Of a DNA stretch of 64,000 nt, positions 46,701-58,329 are shown piece by piece. The notes under the pieces are model-generated. The model was not told the DNA's origin. It saw only the letters and a program-made list of their open reading frames with translations, and did no database searches. The position numbers and the translations under genes were made by a program. Source of the DNA: Hymenoscyphus infarciens (taxonomy: Eukaryota > Ascomycota > Leotiomycetes > Helotiales > Helotiaceae). The first letter of the stretch is position 1. Each line of letters opens with the position of its first letter. Location of the stretch: NCBI GenBank assembly GCA_001414345.1, contig LLCB01000255.1:1-64000 (forward strand), written 5' to 3'.

Positions 46701-48091
46701 ATCAAGTCGGCAAATTATTGATGGCCTTAACTTCAATGATACCCCAGTCAACGTTACAGAGACACTAGATGTCAATCTTGATAGCTTGGAGCTCTCAGAA
46801 CCCAATGTGCTACTATTGGATTATGCCGAATTCCGGCTTGACGACGGACAGTGGTCTGGCCTTGAAGAGGTACTTCGAATCGACAACATGATCCGCTCGC
46901 GCCTTAGTATTCCTCCCAAAGGCGGTGCTTGGCGACAGCCCTGGACCGTCTCCAGAAAGGACCGAGCTTCGAAAGCACAAGTCACGATGCGATTTACTTT
47001 CCAGTCCGCTTTTGACATACCCGATCCTACAAGCTTGGCACTTGAAAGTGCTAAGACAACTAAAGTCACCATTAACGACCACACATTTGCTGTTTCTGAC
47101 GAGGAGAAACCCTATTGGGTTGATGAATCGATAACCACGTTAGAGATTCCACCAAATACCATAAAAAATGGCAGCAACACAATTGTTCTAGATTTTGCTT
47201 TCGGCATTCTTACCAATATCGAGCGAATTTACCTACTCGGTGCTTTTGCTGTTGATCTCAACGGCCGAGATACCTTACTACGTCCACTATCTCCTGGACT
47301 TTTATCTTGGGGCAATATCGCCGAACAAGGGTTTCCGTTCTATGTGGGAAACGTTACTTACCATTGTAGCTATTCCCCACCATCGAAGGCCAATGCTACC
47401 CTGAGAGTCTCAAATTTCAGTAGTCCTGTCGTCACTGTCAATGCAACAGCATCGAATACCAAAATTGGCACCATCGCTTTCCAGCCTCGCACCTTGTCAC
47501 TAGGTGACATTTCCCCTGGTACTCATCGCATTTCCGTAACTGTATTTGGAAATCGTTATAACAGTTTCGGGCATATACACTTGCCTGAATATCTCAATCT
47601 CTGTGGGCCGGATCTATGGAGAAGTAAGTTTCTGTCTCTTCTAGCCTTGTCTGAAAAACTCCTGTCCTTTCCTTTTCTTCATCATTGCGGTACCCTCAAC
47701 CACCTGTATTCTTGTCATATTGACAAAATATGGGATTGGCTTTTTGATTGGTGGTTGTGTTATGGATTCAAGAACAGCCAAGAGTTCCAGCCTCTTGGTT
47801 GTCCTTGATTTTCTCATGCAGTTGCTCCTGGAAAACCCGGATGACTGGTCTCTGGGTTCGGGGGTAACATTTATCGCTCGAGATTTCCCAAGATCAGACA
47901 TGGCTCTCGATGTGAGATGTGAGTGCGCTAATATGACAATAGCTGGCGGAGATTGGTGGACCGACGATTACTCGCTAAGAGCCATCGGTGTATTAGATTG
48001 CCCGGTTATCGAAACTTCGGAGATCACGACCGAGCCACCAGGAGTTGTTACAACAAAAGCCGATGATGATGAATGGGTTCTTGTAAAGTAA
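43775..48091 (+). CDS. GH106-type alpha-L-rhamnosidase-like protein
   Basis: Large glycoside hydrolase of the GH106 kind, expected to remove rhamnose from plant or bacterial glycans or glycosides. Exons: 43775-44057, 44222-44237 (16 nt), 44289-44345, 44395-45200, 45264-45295, 45355-45395, 45672-47623 and 47943-48091; 1,111 residues, all phases consistent. Family motifs: GCPLWAWNAKLD, QAMGLGGFHMH, the stretch TEYMGDEFMDLVKAC rebuilt across the 16-nt micro-exon, LYDEDRWPSGAAGG near 119, a FTDEPQ acidic motif near 261, and EIYGVTHWTF with GITFRVHHLTWLSMAGEGKR. The intron after 45295 uses a GC donor (CAG|GCAAGT). The 3rd intron uses GTTGGT. Two introns are unusually long (276 and 319 nt); the first contains a hairpin repeat. 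No signal peptide is obvious, so it may act inside the cell. No damage seen. Confidence 0.83.
45482..45543. repeat. Short hairpin repeat inside a rhamnosidase intron, copy A
   Basis: Left arm ATCCGAGAAGGTTTGGGAGA and right arm CTCCTAAACCTTTTCGATT (plus flanking bases) are inverted copies over 22 bp with four mismatches, loop about 18 bp. Located wholly within the 276-nt intron 45396-45671. Resembles the structure at 37589-37641. Confidence 0.65.
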
Positions 48092-48937
48092 ATTGGTTGG
48101 ATGCCATCTCTATTGCATTTTTGGTTTGTATTTCACGTCTATTTACTCCCATTTTGAATTCCTTTGAGGCGTAATGTCCAAGTGGAAATGTCAAGGGCCT
48201 AGTCTGATTGGAATTATATCCAAGACGATCTAGCAATTTAATTGAGGACTCGAGCCAAAAATCGTCATTGTATCTTTGTGTATCTTCGGTGACAACGTAC
48301 CCGTCATTAATGCAAGATCATGGGTTCCTACAGCGGTGTCCACAACACGGGTGTAACGTACTCAATATCTGATAGTAACATTGAATCTTCTAGAAGTACC
48401 ACCATGCACGCCACACGCAAAATACCGAGCCCTGTTCGAGGCACAGTTCCGAGACAAACTTATTTTGTGACAGCTGCTACCTTTTGGGAAGATCCTCTGT
48501 CTGGAGAGTGAACTTTGGTCCTCGGCTTTGGAATCATACTTGTTCTAGTACAGAGATTCACCATGTATGATTGGAAATCAGGGATTCATTGTAATGAACG
48601 AGGGAAATGACACTATAGATAGCCGGCCGGGGGAGTGTTCACCGAGGCACAATACCTCGCCGTCGGTTCCAACTTCCCCTCGTCTCTTCGTAAGAAGCTC
48701 CTACTTAAGTGCTACAAAGTGTTAGCCATGCGTTCCATAACCTTTATCTATTACCTCCCCATATCTTTACGATCTCCCATCTATTGTACTGAACCCTGAC
48801 ACCCAAATATCTATTTACTTACCCGTCAAAGCACACTCGCTTGTGCCCTACAACCCACCTTCCAACAAAAGACAGCAAACACTTCATCAATAACAGCAAT
48901 CATTCTTCCCCTAGGCATCGCCCAACACATCTTCAAC
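48092..48937. other. Gene-free stretch
   Basis: 3' UTR of the rhamnosidase gene, then the promoter/leader of the dehydrogenase-hemerythrin gene. A small palindromic word (CCGAGGCACAATACCTCG) sits at 48639-48656. It does not fold as a tRNA by eye. Confidence 0.4.
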
Positions 48938-51781
48938 ATGCCTCACACTCCAGACACCCCCGAGGAAGACCCCGGAACTCCAATAGTCACCGAGAAGCCT
49001 CATCTCGGGACCGTCCTCGTCGTAGGCGGCTGCGGATTCCTGGGCCAACACGTCGTCAAATTCCTCCTTCAAGAACCAACCTGCACTTCCATAGCAGTCA
49101 TGTCCCGCTCGCCCTTCACCAACCGTCTCGAAGGCGTCACCTACCACATTGGCGACATTACCAATCCGCAACACGTTTACCACGTCATTGGTCTCGTAAA
49201 GCCCAAAGTCATCATCAACACGGCTTCTCCGCATGCTTATATTGATCATGAGCATGCGGGTGAGAACTTTCGGGTCAATGTTGAAGGGACTCGGTCTTTG
49301 CTTGAGGCGGCGGGCGAGGTGGGGACGGTGAAGGCGTTTGTTTATACGAGTAGTGCGCCGATTATTGCGGGTGTGGGGGGCGCTTATGATCATGCTGATG
49401 AGACGCATCCTACGCTTGCGGTGAGTGGGAAGGGGGATCCTTATCATGTTGCTAAGGCGTTGGGGGATAGACTTACGCTTGAGGCGAACGGAAAAAATGG
49501 TAAGTTCCTTACTTTTTCTTCTTCTTTTGGATATTTTTAGCGAGGTCGCTTGAGGATGAAGAGTTATTGGTGAGACGAGCTCTTGAAGCATTCGCGAGAA
49601 CTCTATTTGTTCGGTGAACTCAAGTCTTGGGGATCAAGGTGGGTGATTCTCTGAGACTGATTCAATCTAAACAAAGAGAGTCCGAATGTGCAACATCAAG
49701 TTTTGTTTTTGGAAGAGAGGACTTCATAAAAGGCTGGTGAACAGCATCTGTTCTTCTTAAACCCCCAAAGATTCATTTTATGTTTATGAGTATCCTCAAT
49801 TAGAAAGTGTTTTACATTCCAGTACTGACATACCCAATAGGCATTCTTACAGCATGTATCCGACCAACAGCTCTCTACGGAGAAGGCGACAGTCAAATGG
49901 TCCCCACAGTCATCAAAGTCCTCGAAGATGGCCAAACCAACATCTGGATGGGATACAACGACATCGATATGGATGTTGTTTATGTCGGCCATGTTGCAAA
50001 AGCCGAGGTTATGGCTGCTTTGGGACTCCTTCGTTGTCATATCGATCCTTATGCACCGAGAATTGATGGTCAAGCTTTCAATATCACCGATGATGAAGTG
50101 TCTCGACCTTGGACCTTTTTTCGGAAGTATTGGTTGTTGGCTGGTGATAAGACTCCTTTGAATAGGGTTTGGAAGATTCCTCCTCCACTTGTTATGTTGA
50201 TGGCGCATTTTGCTGAGGTTAGTAACCTCCCTTTTCTTTTCGAGTATTCGTTTCACCCGAAATATCACTTCATCCTTTTGACAACACCTTTCCTCTTTTT
50301 CACGATCCAAAATTAACACCAAATTCCCCTGTTTTCTGGCACTCTATCCCTTGGGTCGTAGTTGTCCCAGTGGCTTCGCAGGAACCCAAGTCCAAGGGAC
50401 CCCATTGGTCAGTTGGACGTGGAAACAGGCGGGAACTGGCTGCATCTGTACATCTACACACCAAGGGATATCACTTCATAAGTTCAATTCACTAACTTTC
50501 ATCTACAGTGGTTCGCCTGGGCCCTCAGCGCCGGAAAATCCCGGCCCCAATTCCTCAAAGTCGAGCGCATGGAATTCGTTCTTCTAACACGAACCTACAG
50601 CATCAAAAAAGCACGAGAACTCCTTGGTTTCAAACCTTGGGCTGGACAACCATACTATAATCAAGAAGAAGCTTTGAAAGGTTCTGTTGATTGGTATTTG
50701 AGTCCGGAGGTTCATGGACCGGCAAAGGTTCCGGGGGTCTCGCCTTGGCCTGAAGCACCTTTTACTCTTATCACTAATACGGGTGCGAAGTCTAAGGCTG
50801 GGTTACCCCAAGATCATTATTGTATTACAAATGCTAGGATTATGGCTACGACTCATAATAGTAAGTTTGAGTTATACCTTCCCCTTTTTTACTCCAATTC
50901 ATCTTGGAGACTTTCACGAATTGAACGAAATCTTACTTATCGATCTCACAGCCATCTTCCGCGCCCTCAACGCAATCTGTCACCAAGCCCTTGACATAAA
51001 ACCCGACACACAAGACGCAGCCGACTTCCTCGCCTACTGCAGCGTAGTCTTCGAATTCATGCACCACCACCACATCATGGAAGAGAAACACTACTTCCCC
51101 GATCTCGAAAAAGCCACCGGCATCAAGGATCTCATGTCCACCAACATCCAACAACATGAAAAACTCGATTTGCTCGTAGGTAAACTCATGCGGTATGCAG
51201 AAACAACTAGCAAAGAGAATTACAATGGCAACGATCTTTTGATCATGATCGAGGACTTGGCGAGACCGTATGAGGAGCATATGCATGAGGAGATTAACAC
51301 GATCCTGGAGCTGCATGGCAAGATTGGGAGTCGGGATTTGGAGAGGATTGATGGAAAGATGAGGGGGGAGGCGGAGAAGTTTAGTGATATTTTTAAGTTC
51401 GTCCCTCTTTACCCCTTTCCCCTCCCTATCTATCTGTACTGATCATGAAATAGAGTAGCCCCCTTCTTCCTCGGCAACCAAGATCGCCATTTCTCCCTCG
51501 ACGACGAGGCGCCTTCATTCCCTCATATCAACTTTTTTGTTCCTTATATTGTTGATTTCGTGCTTGCACGTCGGCACAAGGCGCTTTGGAGATTCAATCC
51601 TTATACTATTTATGGATCTCCCCGTCCATTGCCGGAAGCCGCCCACCATGACAATATCGAGGAGGCGCCGATGGTTAGTCCGTTGCCGTTGGGGGTTGGA
51701 AAGTGGAGTGAGCATGGAAGGGTGTATCTAGCTTTCCTATCTCTTATTTCTCTTTTTCTTTCTTCATTTCTATTTCTCTGA
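48938..51781 (+). CDS. Fused 3-beta-HSD-type dehydrogenase and hemerythrin-like protein
   Basis: One continuous gene with two parts. Exons 48938-49499, 49841-50217, 50509-50860, 50952-51396 and 51454-51781 give 687 residues. Residues ~22-395 are an extended short-chain dehydrogenase of the 3-beta-hydroxysteroid/sterol-4-carboxylate dehydrogenase kind: VLVVGGCGFLGQHV cofactor motif at 26-39, YTSSAPI, active-site Y169-x3-K173 (YHVAK), and a C-terminal KARELLGFKPW. Residues ~410-600 are hemerythrin/HHE-like: HYCITNARIMATTHN, FMHHHHIMEEKHYFPDLE and EEHMHEEI carry the His/Glu ligands of a di-iron site, then VAPFFLGNQDRHF. Exon 3 contains the end of the first domain and the start of the second with no stop between them. 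The last ~20 residues are hydrophobic. The first two introns are long (341 and 291 nt). Substrate unknown; a separate hemerythrin start at the internal Met of MATTHN is possible. Confidence 0.8.
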
Positions 51782-52528
51782 GAGGAGGAGGGGAGGTTTG
51801 ATTACCCGCACGCTACTAGTACGCATTTATTTCATTTCTTAGCGAGGAAGGAAAAGGAAGGGGTTGTGCAGTTTTGAGGACTGAAATATTGCTCTCCTCT
51901 ACGGGGTAGGGGTGGTGGACTTGGATTAACTGATTGCCATCTTTGGTGTTCTCGGCGTATCTTGAAGGTTTGCAATGGGAGGTTGGAATTGCTCAAATGT
52001 AGGATGGGCGGGGTCTTATTCGAAATTTGGAGGTCAATTCGGGGGTGCGGTTTAGATTTATTCTTTTTGGTATGTAATAAGAATCTTTTAATCTTATGTG
52101 AGGGGACTTTTGCGAGTGTGAGTGTGTTGTGCTGGGAGGCTTGAGGTAGGTTGGTGTTCAACTTCAAGAAGAGAGTAGAAGGAAATACTCTCAACCTTGA
52201 TGCAAAGCCCGCGCAACACAATTATTGCGGGAAATCCCGAGGTTCATTTTCTCTAGCAACTGCCAACTGCCAACTGCTGCACTCGCCCACCCCCCATCAG
52301 GGATGTAGTCGCCGACCACCGGGTCGCTCCTTCCCTCCCTCTCAAGGCACCACTCGCTAAGCGCGGCCGCGTGGTCTTTAAGGTTTCTTCAACGCGCCTT
52401 CCCTCCCTCTTCTTCTTCAACCTTTTTATATTATCGAGATAAAATCACAAACTCTTCTACTTTCTGCTCACACGTCCCAAGGTCTTCTCAACTCTCCAAC
52501 ACCGCAATCACGCCCGTCGGTGGTCAAA
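51782..52528. other. Gene-free stretch
   Basis: 3' flank of the fusion gene and, from about 52240, a C/T-rich leader of the next gene with repeated TTCCCTCCCTCT words near 52330 and 52400. No gene seen. Confidence 0.45.
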
Positions 52529-54876
52529 ATGGACCGACCATCTGCGTCAGCACCGAAGCGCAAGGTCGCAGAAGCGGCCACAGACTCTGATGCGGACTTG
52601 AATCCAAGTATCAAGAGGAGGGCTCGCCAGAGCTACGTTGAGAATTCTGATGATGATGATGCAGCAGCGTCTGAGCCTGTTTCGGGGGACGACGACGACG
52701 ACGACGACGACGACGAAGATGATGGTGAGATGGGTTTCAGCGATGAGGACTTTGGAGATGACGGCGAGGAAGAAGATGAGGAAGCAGAGGAGGGTAATGT
52801 TGAAGAGACGCAGCATGAGCTCCATGGTATCGAAATCTCTTTCAACACCTCCCTTTTCTATTGCTGATTCCCGGCTAGGCCATCCCGGCAAAGTTTATAC
52901 ATTGAGACTTTTCACGGCCAAACCTGAAGAAGAGTTTCTGATGTTTGGCAACGGCAATCGCTCAAAATGGTTGCTCGACTTCCATGCTCACATCAAGATT
53001 GATGACAAGGTTATCGGCCATACCCACAGCAGACTCTTTAATCGAGAATTTGTGAGACAAGATTTCTGGCAGGAGATGGATGGTGTCAGCCAAGACATGT
53101 CGGATGTTGCCTATGGGGTTTTCAACAGATTCGGATGCTTGAAGGAAGAGTTGAAACAAAATCCTGTACGAAAGGGAACAGGTGCTTGGGGCAGTGAGTT
53201 GGACTTTGGTCCTCTCCTCCATTTTGAGTATGTTTTCCTAGACCGGGAGTTTCGGAGACTTGGACTTGGCACAACTATGATCAAAGGAATTACTCGAAAG
53301 GTCCAGCAGCGCGAGGAAGACAAGAATAATGGCAAGGGCCTGACAGAGAAGCAGAAGGAGGACAGAAGAATGAGCGAGGTACGTGAAATCTTTTGACTTG
53401 TTGTAGCCCACTGCATATTTGATCCGTTCTTCGACCTGTTTTTTACTTTTGGTCTGACCTTGCTAGGTAATCTTTGGTGTTCCAGATCCCAAGTTTTCCC
53501 TTCTACACTGCCTTACATTGCCCGGATGGCTAAGACGAGATGTTGATGCCGCAAGTGGAGGCAAAAGCCCTTCTCAGCAAGAAGAGATATACGCAAGAGC
53601 ATCAGACACCGCAGATGCATTCTTCAGAGCTCTTGGATTTCGCCGAATTGGGGCGTCCGGTTGCTTCGCCTTTTCTCTCAACCCACAACACCCATCCCAT
53701 ACTGTTGCCGCCGCCGATGATTACCAACCACCAGAGGATCCTATGGTTGAAGACTTTACCGAAGAAGAAAAATCAGCAATCAAGGAAGCATCCGAGAGCC
53801 ATAAAAAGCGTGAAGAAATCACTCTGCAGAAACTTGCTACTGCGCTGCCCCTTCACCATGCGGCGATGACACAAACTGATACCGAATGTGTCGAGACATT
53901 CACGAAACATTTGAGCGAGAACCCTGCCGACTCAGCAGACTGGCATGCGGTTCAACAAGGTGGCAATAATCTCTTGCACGTTGTCGCTTCAAAGCACAAG
54001 CCGCTCACCACAAAATGGTTAATGGAGAATATCGACAACTCTGCTAAGTTGAGCGAGGCACGAAACTTGAAAGGATACACGCCCACGGAAAGCCTCAACG
54101 ATAAACTGGAGAAGACCAGAACTAGAGACCATAGAGGAGTGCGGTTGTGTGATGTTTCTGATCAGTTCACAGGTCATCCCGTGGAAGCCGTGCAGTGCCT
54201 GTCAGCAATATTGAAACTGCCAACGGTCTCTGGTACGACACCCATTGTTACTATTCCCGGAATTATCGATGATCATCTACGACTCAAGTATGGATGTACT
54301 TGTGGGGAGTGTATGGAGGGGTTCTTATCACCGAGAATGAAAGAAGCATTGGTTTATCAGGCGGAATGTGCGCATGATATGTTGCTTGAAAGCGCTGACG
54401 ACGCGAAAACTTGGGATGGCATTTATTTGCACACTGAATATGTCCCGGAAGCGATCAAGCAGAATTTCATGACCAACAAATCTCTTCGCCAAGGCTTTGC
54501 GAATACTTTCGATCTCGTCACGTCTTGCTTGAAGAACAACAAGGTCCCGACAAGAAAGAACTTGATCGAGGAATATCAAAACCTAAGCGAGTGGCCACCA
54601 GTCACGAGAAGCTACTTGGAAGTGAAGGGAACACTCGAAGGAAAGTTCGAATGTGTTCTGCAAGACGTTTTTATGATGGCTTCAGAGCAAGGTGAGATGA
54701 CTGGTGATGGCGAGTACCGCGCAACTATGGGTGAAGAGATTGATAAGTTGAAGACCTGTCGCAATGATGATGAGTTCGCCATGGCCATGGTAGCTCTTGG
54801 TCTCCCAAACCCAAATCCCACGACACCTTTTGATCACCTCAAGGTGATGGAAAATGTTCGGATTTCATGGGGATAA
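52529..54876 (+). CDS. GNAT acetyltransferase-like and ankyrin-repeat protein
   Basis: Exons 52529-52826, 52879-53378 and 53467-54876 give 735 residues. The N-terminus has a basic KRK segment and a long acidic run (Asp-rich, about 43-98), typical of nuclear or chromatin-linked proteins. Residues ~105-390 include a GNAT-like fold: FDAHIK-type strands, then DREFRRLGLGTTMI near 222-235, which matches the acetyl-CoA pyrophosphate-binding R/Q-x-x-G-x-G/A motif. Ankyrin-type repeats follow (LPLHHAAM, NNLLHVVASKHKPLTTKWL, LKGYTPTESLND, about 385-480). A CTCGEC cysteine motif sits near 525. The true start is the ATG at 52529. Function unknown: it may acetylate a protein recruited by the ankyrin part. 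The acceptor activity is inferred from one motif only. Confidence 0.72.
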
Positions 54877-56473
54877 AGGAGGTTGGCTGCTGACTTCATC
54901 GCGTTGAACTTGTGAACAGTGCTGGAAACTTGAGTTCGAGTGATGGGCTTGCTGTTGCTTATTTTGCTGGTTTGTTTTACGAGGGGGAATTATGTTGATA
55001 TGGGAAATTTCGTTGCCTTGCTTAGCTGATACCTGGTTTTTGTTTTTCTGAAGGAAGGATGTCATACAATGTTTGCAACGCTTAGCTATGACTACACAAC
55101 GGAATGAATACATGACGTTCACACAATATTCATTTTCCCTTTTGATTTCAAACTTATGTGACTCTTGTGCACTCGAATTTGATATCTTTGGGCGTATGTC
55201 AAGAGAGATTAAAGGGATCCCGAGTTTGAATTAGAAGATGTAGATTCGAAAAAGCTTCATATATACTTCCACCCAATTGGGAAAATGAAAGCTAATCATT
55301 AAGGTCCATCCATTATCACTGCTGTATATTCTCTATCCGTTGTGTTCATTCTCTGGGTTCATCTATTGCATTCCCTAACGGGGATCTGGTTTATTTTCGT
55401 GTCTACGTGAATTCTCGACAGAAATGGGGCCTTCTTCCATTCATTTCTAGGGACTTGAACGTGATTGAATCCTCTGATATCTAGTTTATTAATATGATAG
55501 GGTTGCAATGGATGACTTCATGTACTGAAAAGTAGTTTTGAAGGGCGAGAGCGGGTTTGGATGTTTAAGCGAGACGAAGTGGGGGAGGGGGTGGATTTTC
55601 GAACCCTGAATTACCCCAATTCATTTGAGAGAATGGGAAGGATGGTGCTTCACCAAGTTAGTCCCTCCTTTCTGAATATCGCGGTGAGTGTTTCATATTC
55701 AAACTCCTCAACGTCGTTGCAGCTCTTGACAACCGGAACCTCCGGTGGTACGAGATCCAATACCGATCGTTTGGTATTACAATACACAGCATACGCGTCG
55801 TATGCACAACATTGAGGCTTGCATTACTGGGATCCACAATAAATCTCAATTCAAGAGTACTTGAAACCGATCCATGGAGTTTGTCGCTTCTCGGTATGAT
55901 CTGGGGGATCTACAACGGAGGTTCCCCGGACGCCCGGGTAAGGAGAAATGGTGTGTCGGAGGCGTTAAACGGGGTTGACGGGCTGAGATGAGATGTGGGG
56001 TATGGTGACGTTACATTTTTGTTGGTGGTTAATGAACTCGGGCTTTTTCTCTACTGGAGAGAGGATACCCACTTGCCGGTCCGTGGTCTCCAAGGGCCGG
56101 GGAAGTATGGCTTATGGAGACAGTGGAGTAAACAGTTATGTATTTGATCTTGACCATAAAGTTGGGAAGTGGGCGTGTATTGTTTGGTAAAGGCATCGGG
56201 GAAGCATGCCTTGTGGAGAAAGAAGAACGGTTATTTGCTGGATCGCGGGAAGGTGGGGCTCTGAATATGGAGAGTGAATCGATAGATGGCAGGAAATAGA
56301 GAGAAAAGGAGTGTGTGAAACGAGCGGAAGCCGGTGCGAGGTTGGAGTAACACTCAGTCTCTGTCTCGGGAACTTGCTGAGGGTATGAATTATGTGTCTA
56401 TCGACTTTCCTCTTGTCTCCAACATACAACACCCCTTTTACTAGATAATTAGGGCTTGAGTTACAAGGTGCCT
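54877..56473. other. Gene-free stretch
   Basis: 3' UTR of the GNAT-ankyrin gene, followed by about 1.3 kb with no supported gene. Short overlapping frames near 55561-55815 on both strands lack support. Confidence 0.4.
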
Positions 56474-58058
56474 TCAAACATGGTTAGAGTTTCGCAAAAT
56501 GCGTTTAAACCAGATCCACCACACCAGAATGACAACCGACGTGAACAGTAGTGAGGTAAGAACAAATATCCACCACAAAGGTGCCACAGCGGACCCGGAT
56601 CCGTCCGTTTTCTGGTTACTGAGATCGAAGATACCGGTACTAAAAACGGCCTATGAAAGTTAAATACAACAGCTTGAGCCAGAAGTGAGAGTGAGAACTT
56701 ACGGCCACGAGGGAAGAGGGAAGAAAGGCCAACGTCAAGAATCCAATTGTTCGCATAGTGCGGCTTTCCTCTTGTGTAGCTAGAGCAATGCTGAGGTTTA
56801 CTTTGCTATCCCTCTGGGCTACTAGGCTATATAGCTACCACGAGCTTAATCTTTAGGCCAAAGCTGTTGGATAATAGAAGCTTACGAGATTGGTCTGACT
56901 CTGGATTCTTTCTCTCAGCGCCTGAGTCTGCTGTTGACGGAAGTGACTCAATTTCAAAAGGAAGGCCAAGCGAGTGAGAATCTCATCCTTAGTGTGCGGC
57001 TTGTGAAAGACCGACTTGCCCGCCCTCTTCCGTACATCTTCGAAGATGTCGAAAAGCTTATAGATGAATTCTCCAAATTCAAGCTCAAAATGAATCAAAC
57101 TGCCTAGAAAGACCAAGTTGGTATTACAAGCATGCAAGTCTCGGATAAGCTTGTCGTATTCCTTTTCTTCCGCGTCATGGCTCTGGCCAGTCCAAGCGAT
57201 AGCTAGAGAAGTCATGCCGGTGGTTTGTTCGATCCGAACAACTTCGCGATCAAGGTTTTTCCGCCAGTCTTCAACATTGAGTCCATATTCTTCGTAAAGA
57301 AGGGAAAGAATTGTCAAGGGAGATCTGAGCGACGCCTTTCGATGCTGGTCAAACTCCTTTATGATTCGTGGAATATTTTCTTCTTTTTTGCTGAAGAAGA
57401 TGCCGATGACATTTCCATTTCGAACATCGATTCTTGTAGCTATGGAGATATCTTGGAAAGGGCTGTGTGGCGTTGCAATTACTACTGCTATATTATGCGT
57501 TAAACCCAGTCGCCTAGAGTTTTTGGGTGGGTAAGAGACATAAACAGGTGATTTACCAAGACTAGAGGGTTTACAATTATTTTTCTTGCCGGAGTAGTCA
57601 ATAAAATGACCCAAAGAGCCATTATTACAAGCGATGCTTTGAATGAATGCTGCAGGAAGCCGACATGTATCTAGTAGCACCGTGAAAAGTTCACTTGTTA
57701 TGCTGAACTGGTACTGTTTTCCGTCTCCTCCTCCTATTCTATCAACCAGTTATTCATTTGTTCCAATTGATGCTCAAGACGGGGATTATACAGCAAGAAA
57801 ACAGAAGGATCGCCCTTCTTCCGTTTTACCGAATCGCAAAAGAAGTATTTCTAAAGGTTATCAGCGGGAGCATCAAGTCCAACCGCAGTTTCTCATTCCA
57901 TATTGTAGCCCCCTTTTCCTGATCTCATCGACCGAGATTGGTGTCTGGTGTGACGGCTTCTGAAGTTCGGGGTTACTTGCATTCTGATAGAGACGCAAGT
58001 GATTCGTTCGGGAAAAATTGAGCGGACCAAGAAGGGACCTGCGTGATTGCGCTTCCAT
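56474..58058 (-). pseudogene. CorA-like metal-transporter-type membrane protein, decayed
   Basis: Fungal protein with a CorA-like C-terminal membrane domain. The 5' part starts at 58058 (LNFSRTNHLRLYQNASNPEL, ISVDEIRKRGLQYGMRNCGW). It then shifts frame, meets a stop (at about 57860) and continues in another frame (KYFFCDSVKRKKGDPSVFLL, YNPRLEHQLEQMNNW), then shifts again near 57745 into QYQFSITSELFTVLLDTCRL. From there it stays intact: a probable 72-nt in-frame intron at about 57551-57480, a long helical domain, an intron 56885-56814, exon 56813-56703 (RDSKVNLSIALATQEE, RTMRTIGFLTLAFLPSSLVA), an intron 56702-56651, and a last exon 56650-56474 (VFSTGIFDL; WWIFVLTSLLFTSVVILVWW). The two membrane helices with FLPSSLVA...FSTGIFD fit the CorA-like pattern. 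Two frameshifts and one stop in the N-terminal third indicate loss, unless unseen introns rescue it. Confidence 0.68.
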
Positions 58059-58329
58059 GGTGTCTGCACTAACATGGAACGTCGCAACATGAAAACGGGA
58101 TCTGAACCGCCAGATGGAGTGGTTGCAAAAGCAATCTGCTGTAATTTCAGCTGGTGGTGGCTTAGCACTGAGACAGGTTACATTGATGAGGCTGAAATGG
58201 GAGCACCAATAGCTATTGCGTACCCGGCACCCTGTAAAGATTAAAATGGCAGTAAATGAACGGCTGGGCTTTGTCGTCCCACGGTAACAAGTCTACCCCA
58301 ACGAGCAAAAAGTGATTGAGGAGCTCGGG

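Noticed and set aside
48639..48656. Palindromic GC-rich word resembling a tRNA anticodon arm
   Set aside because: Flanking sequence does not form acceptor or T arms of a tRNA.
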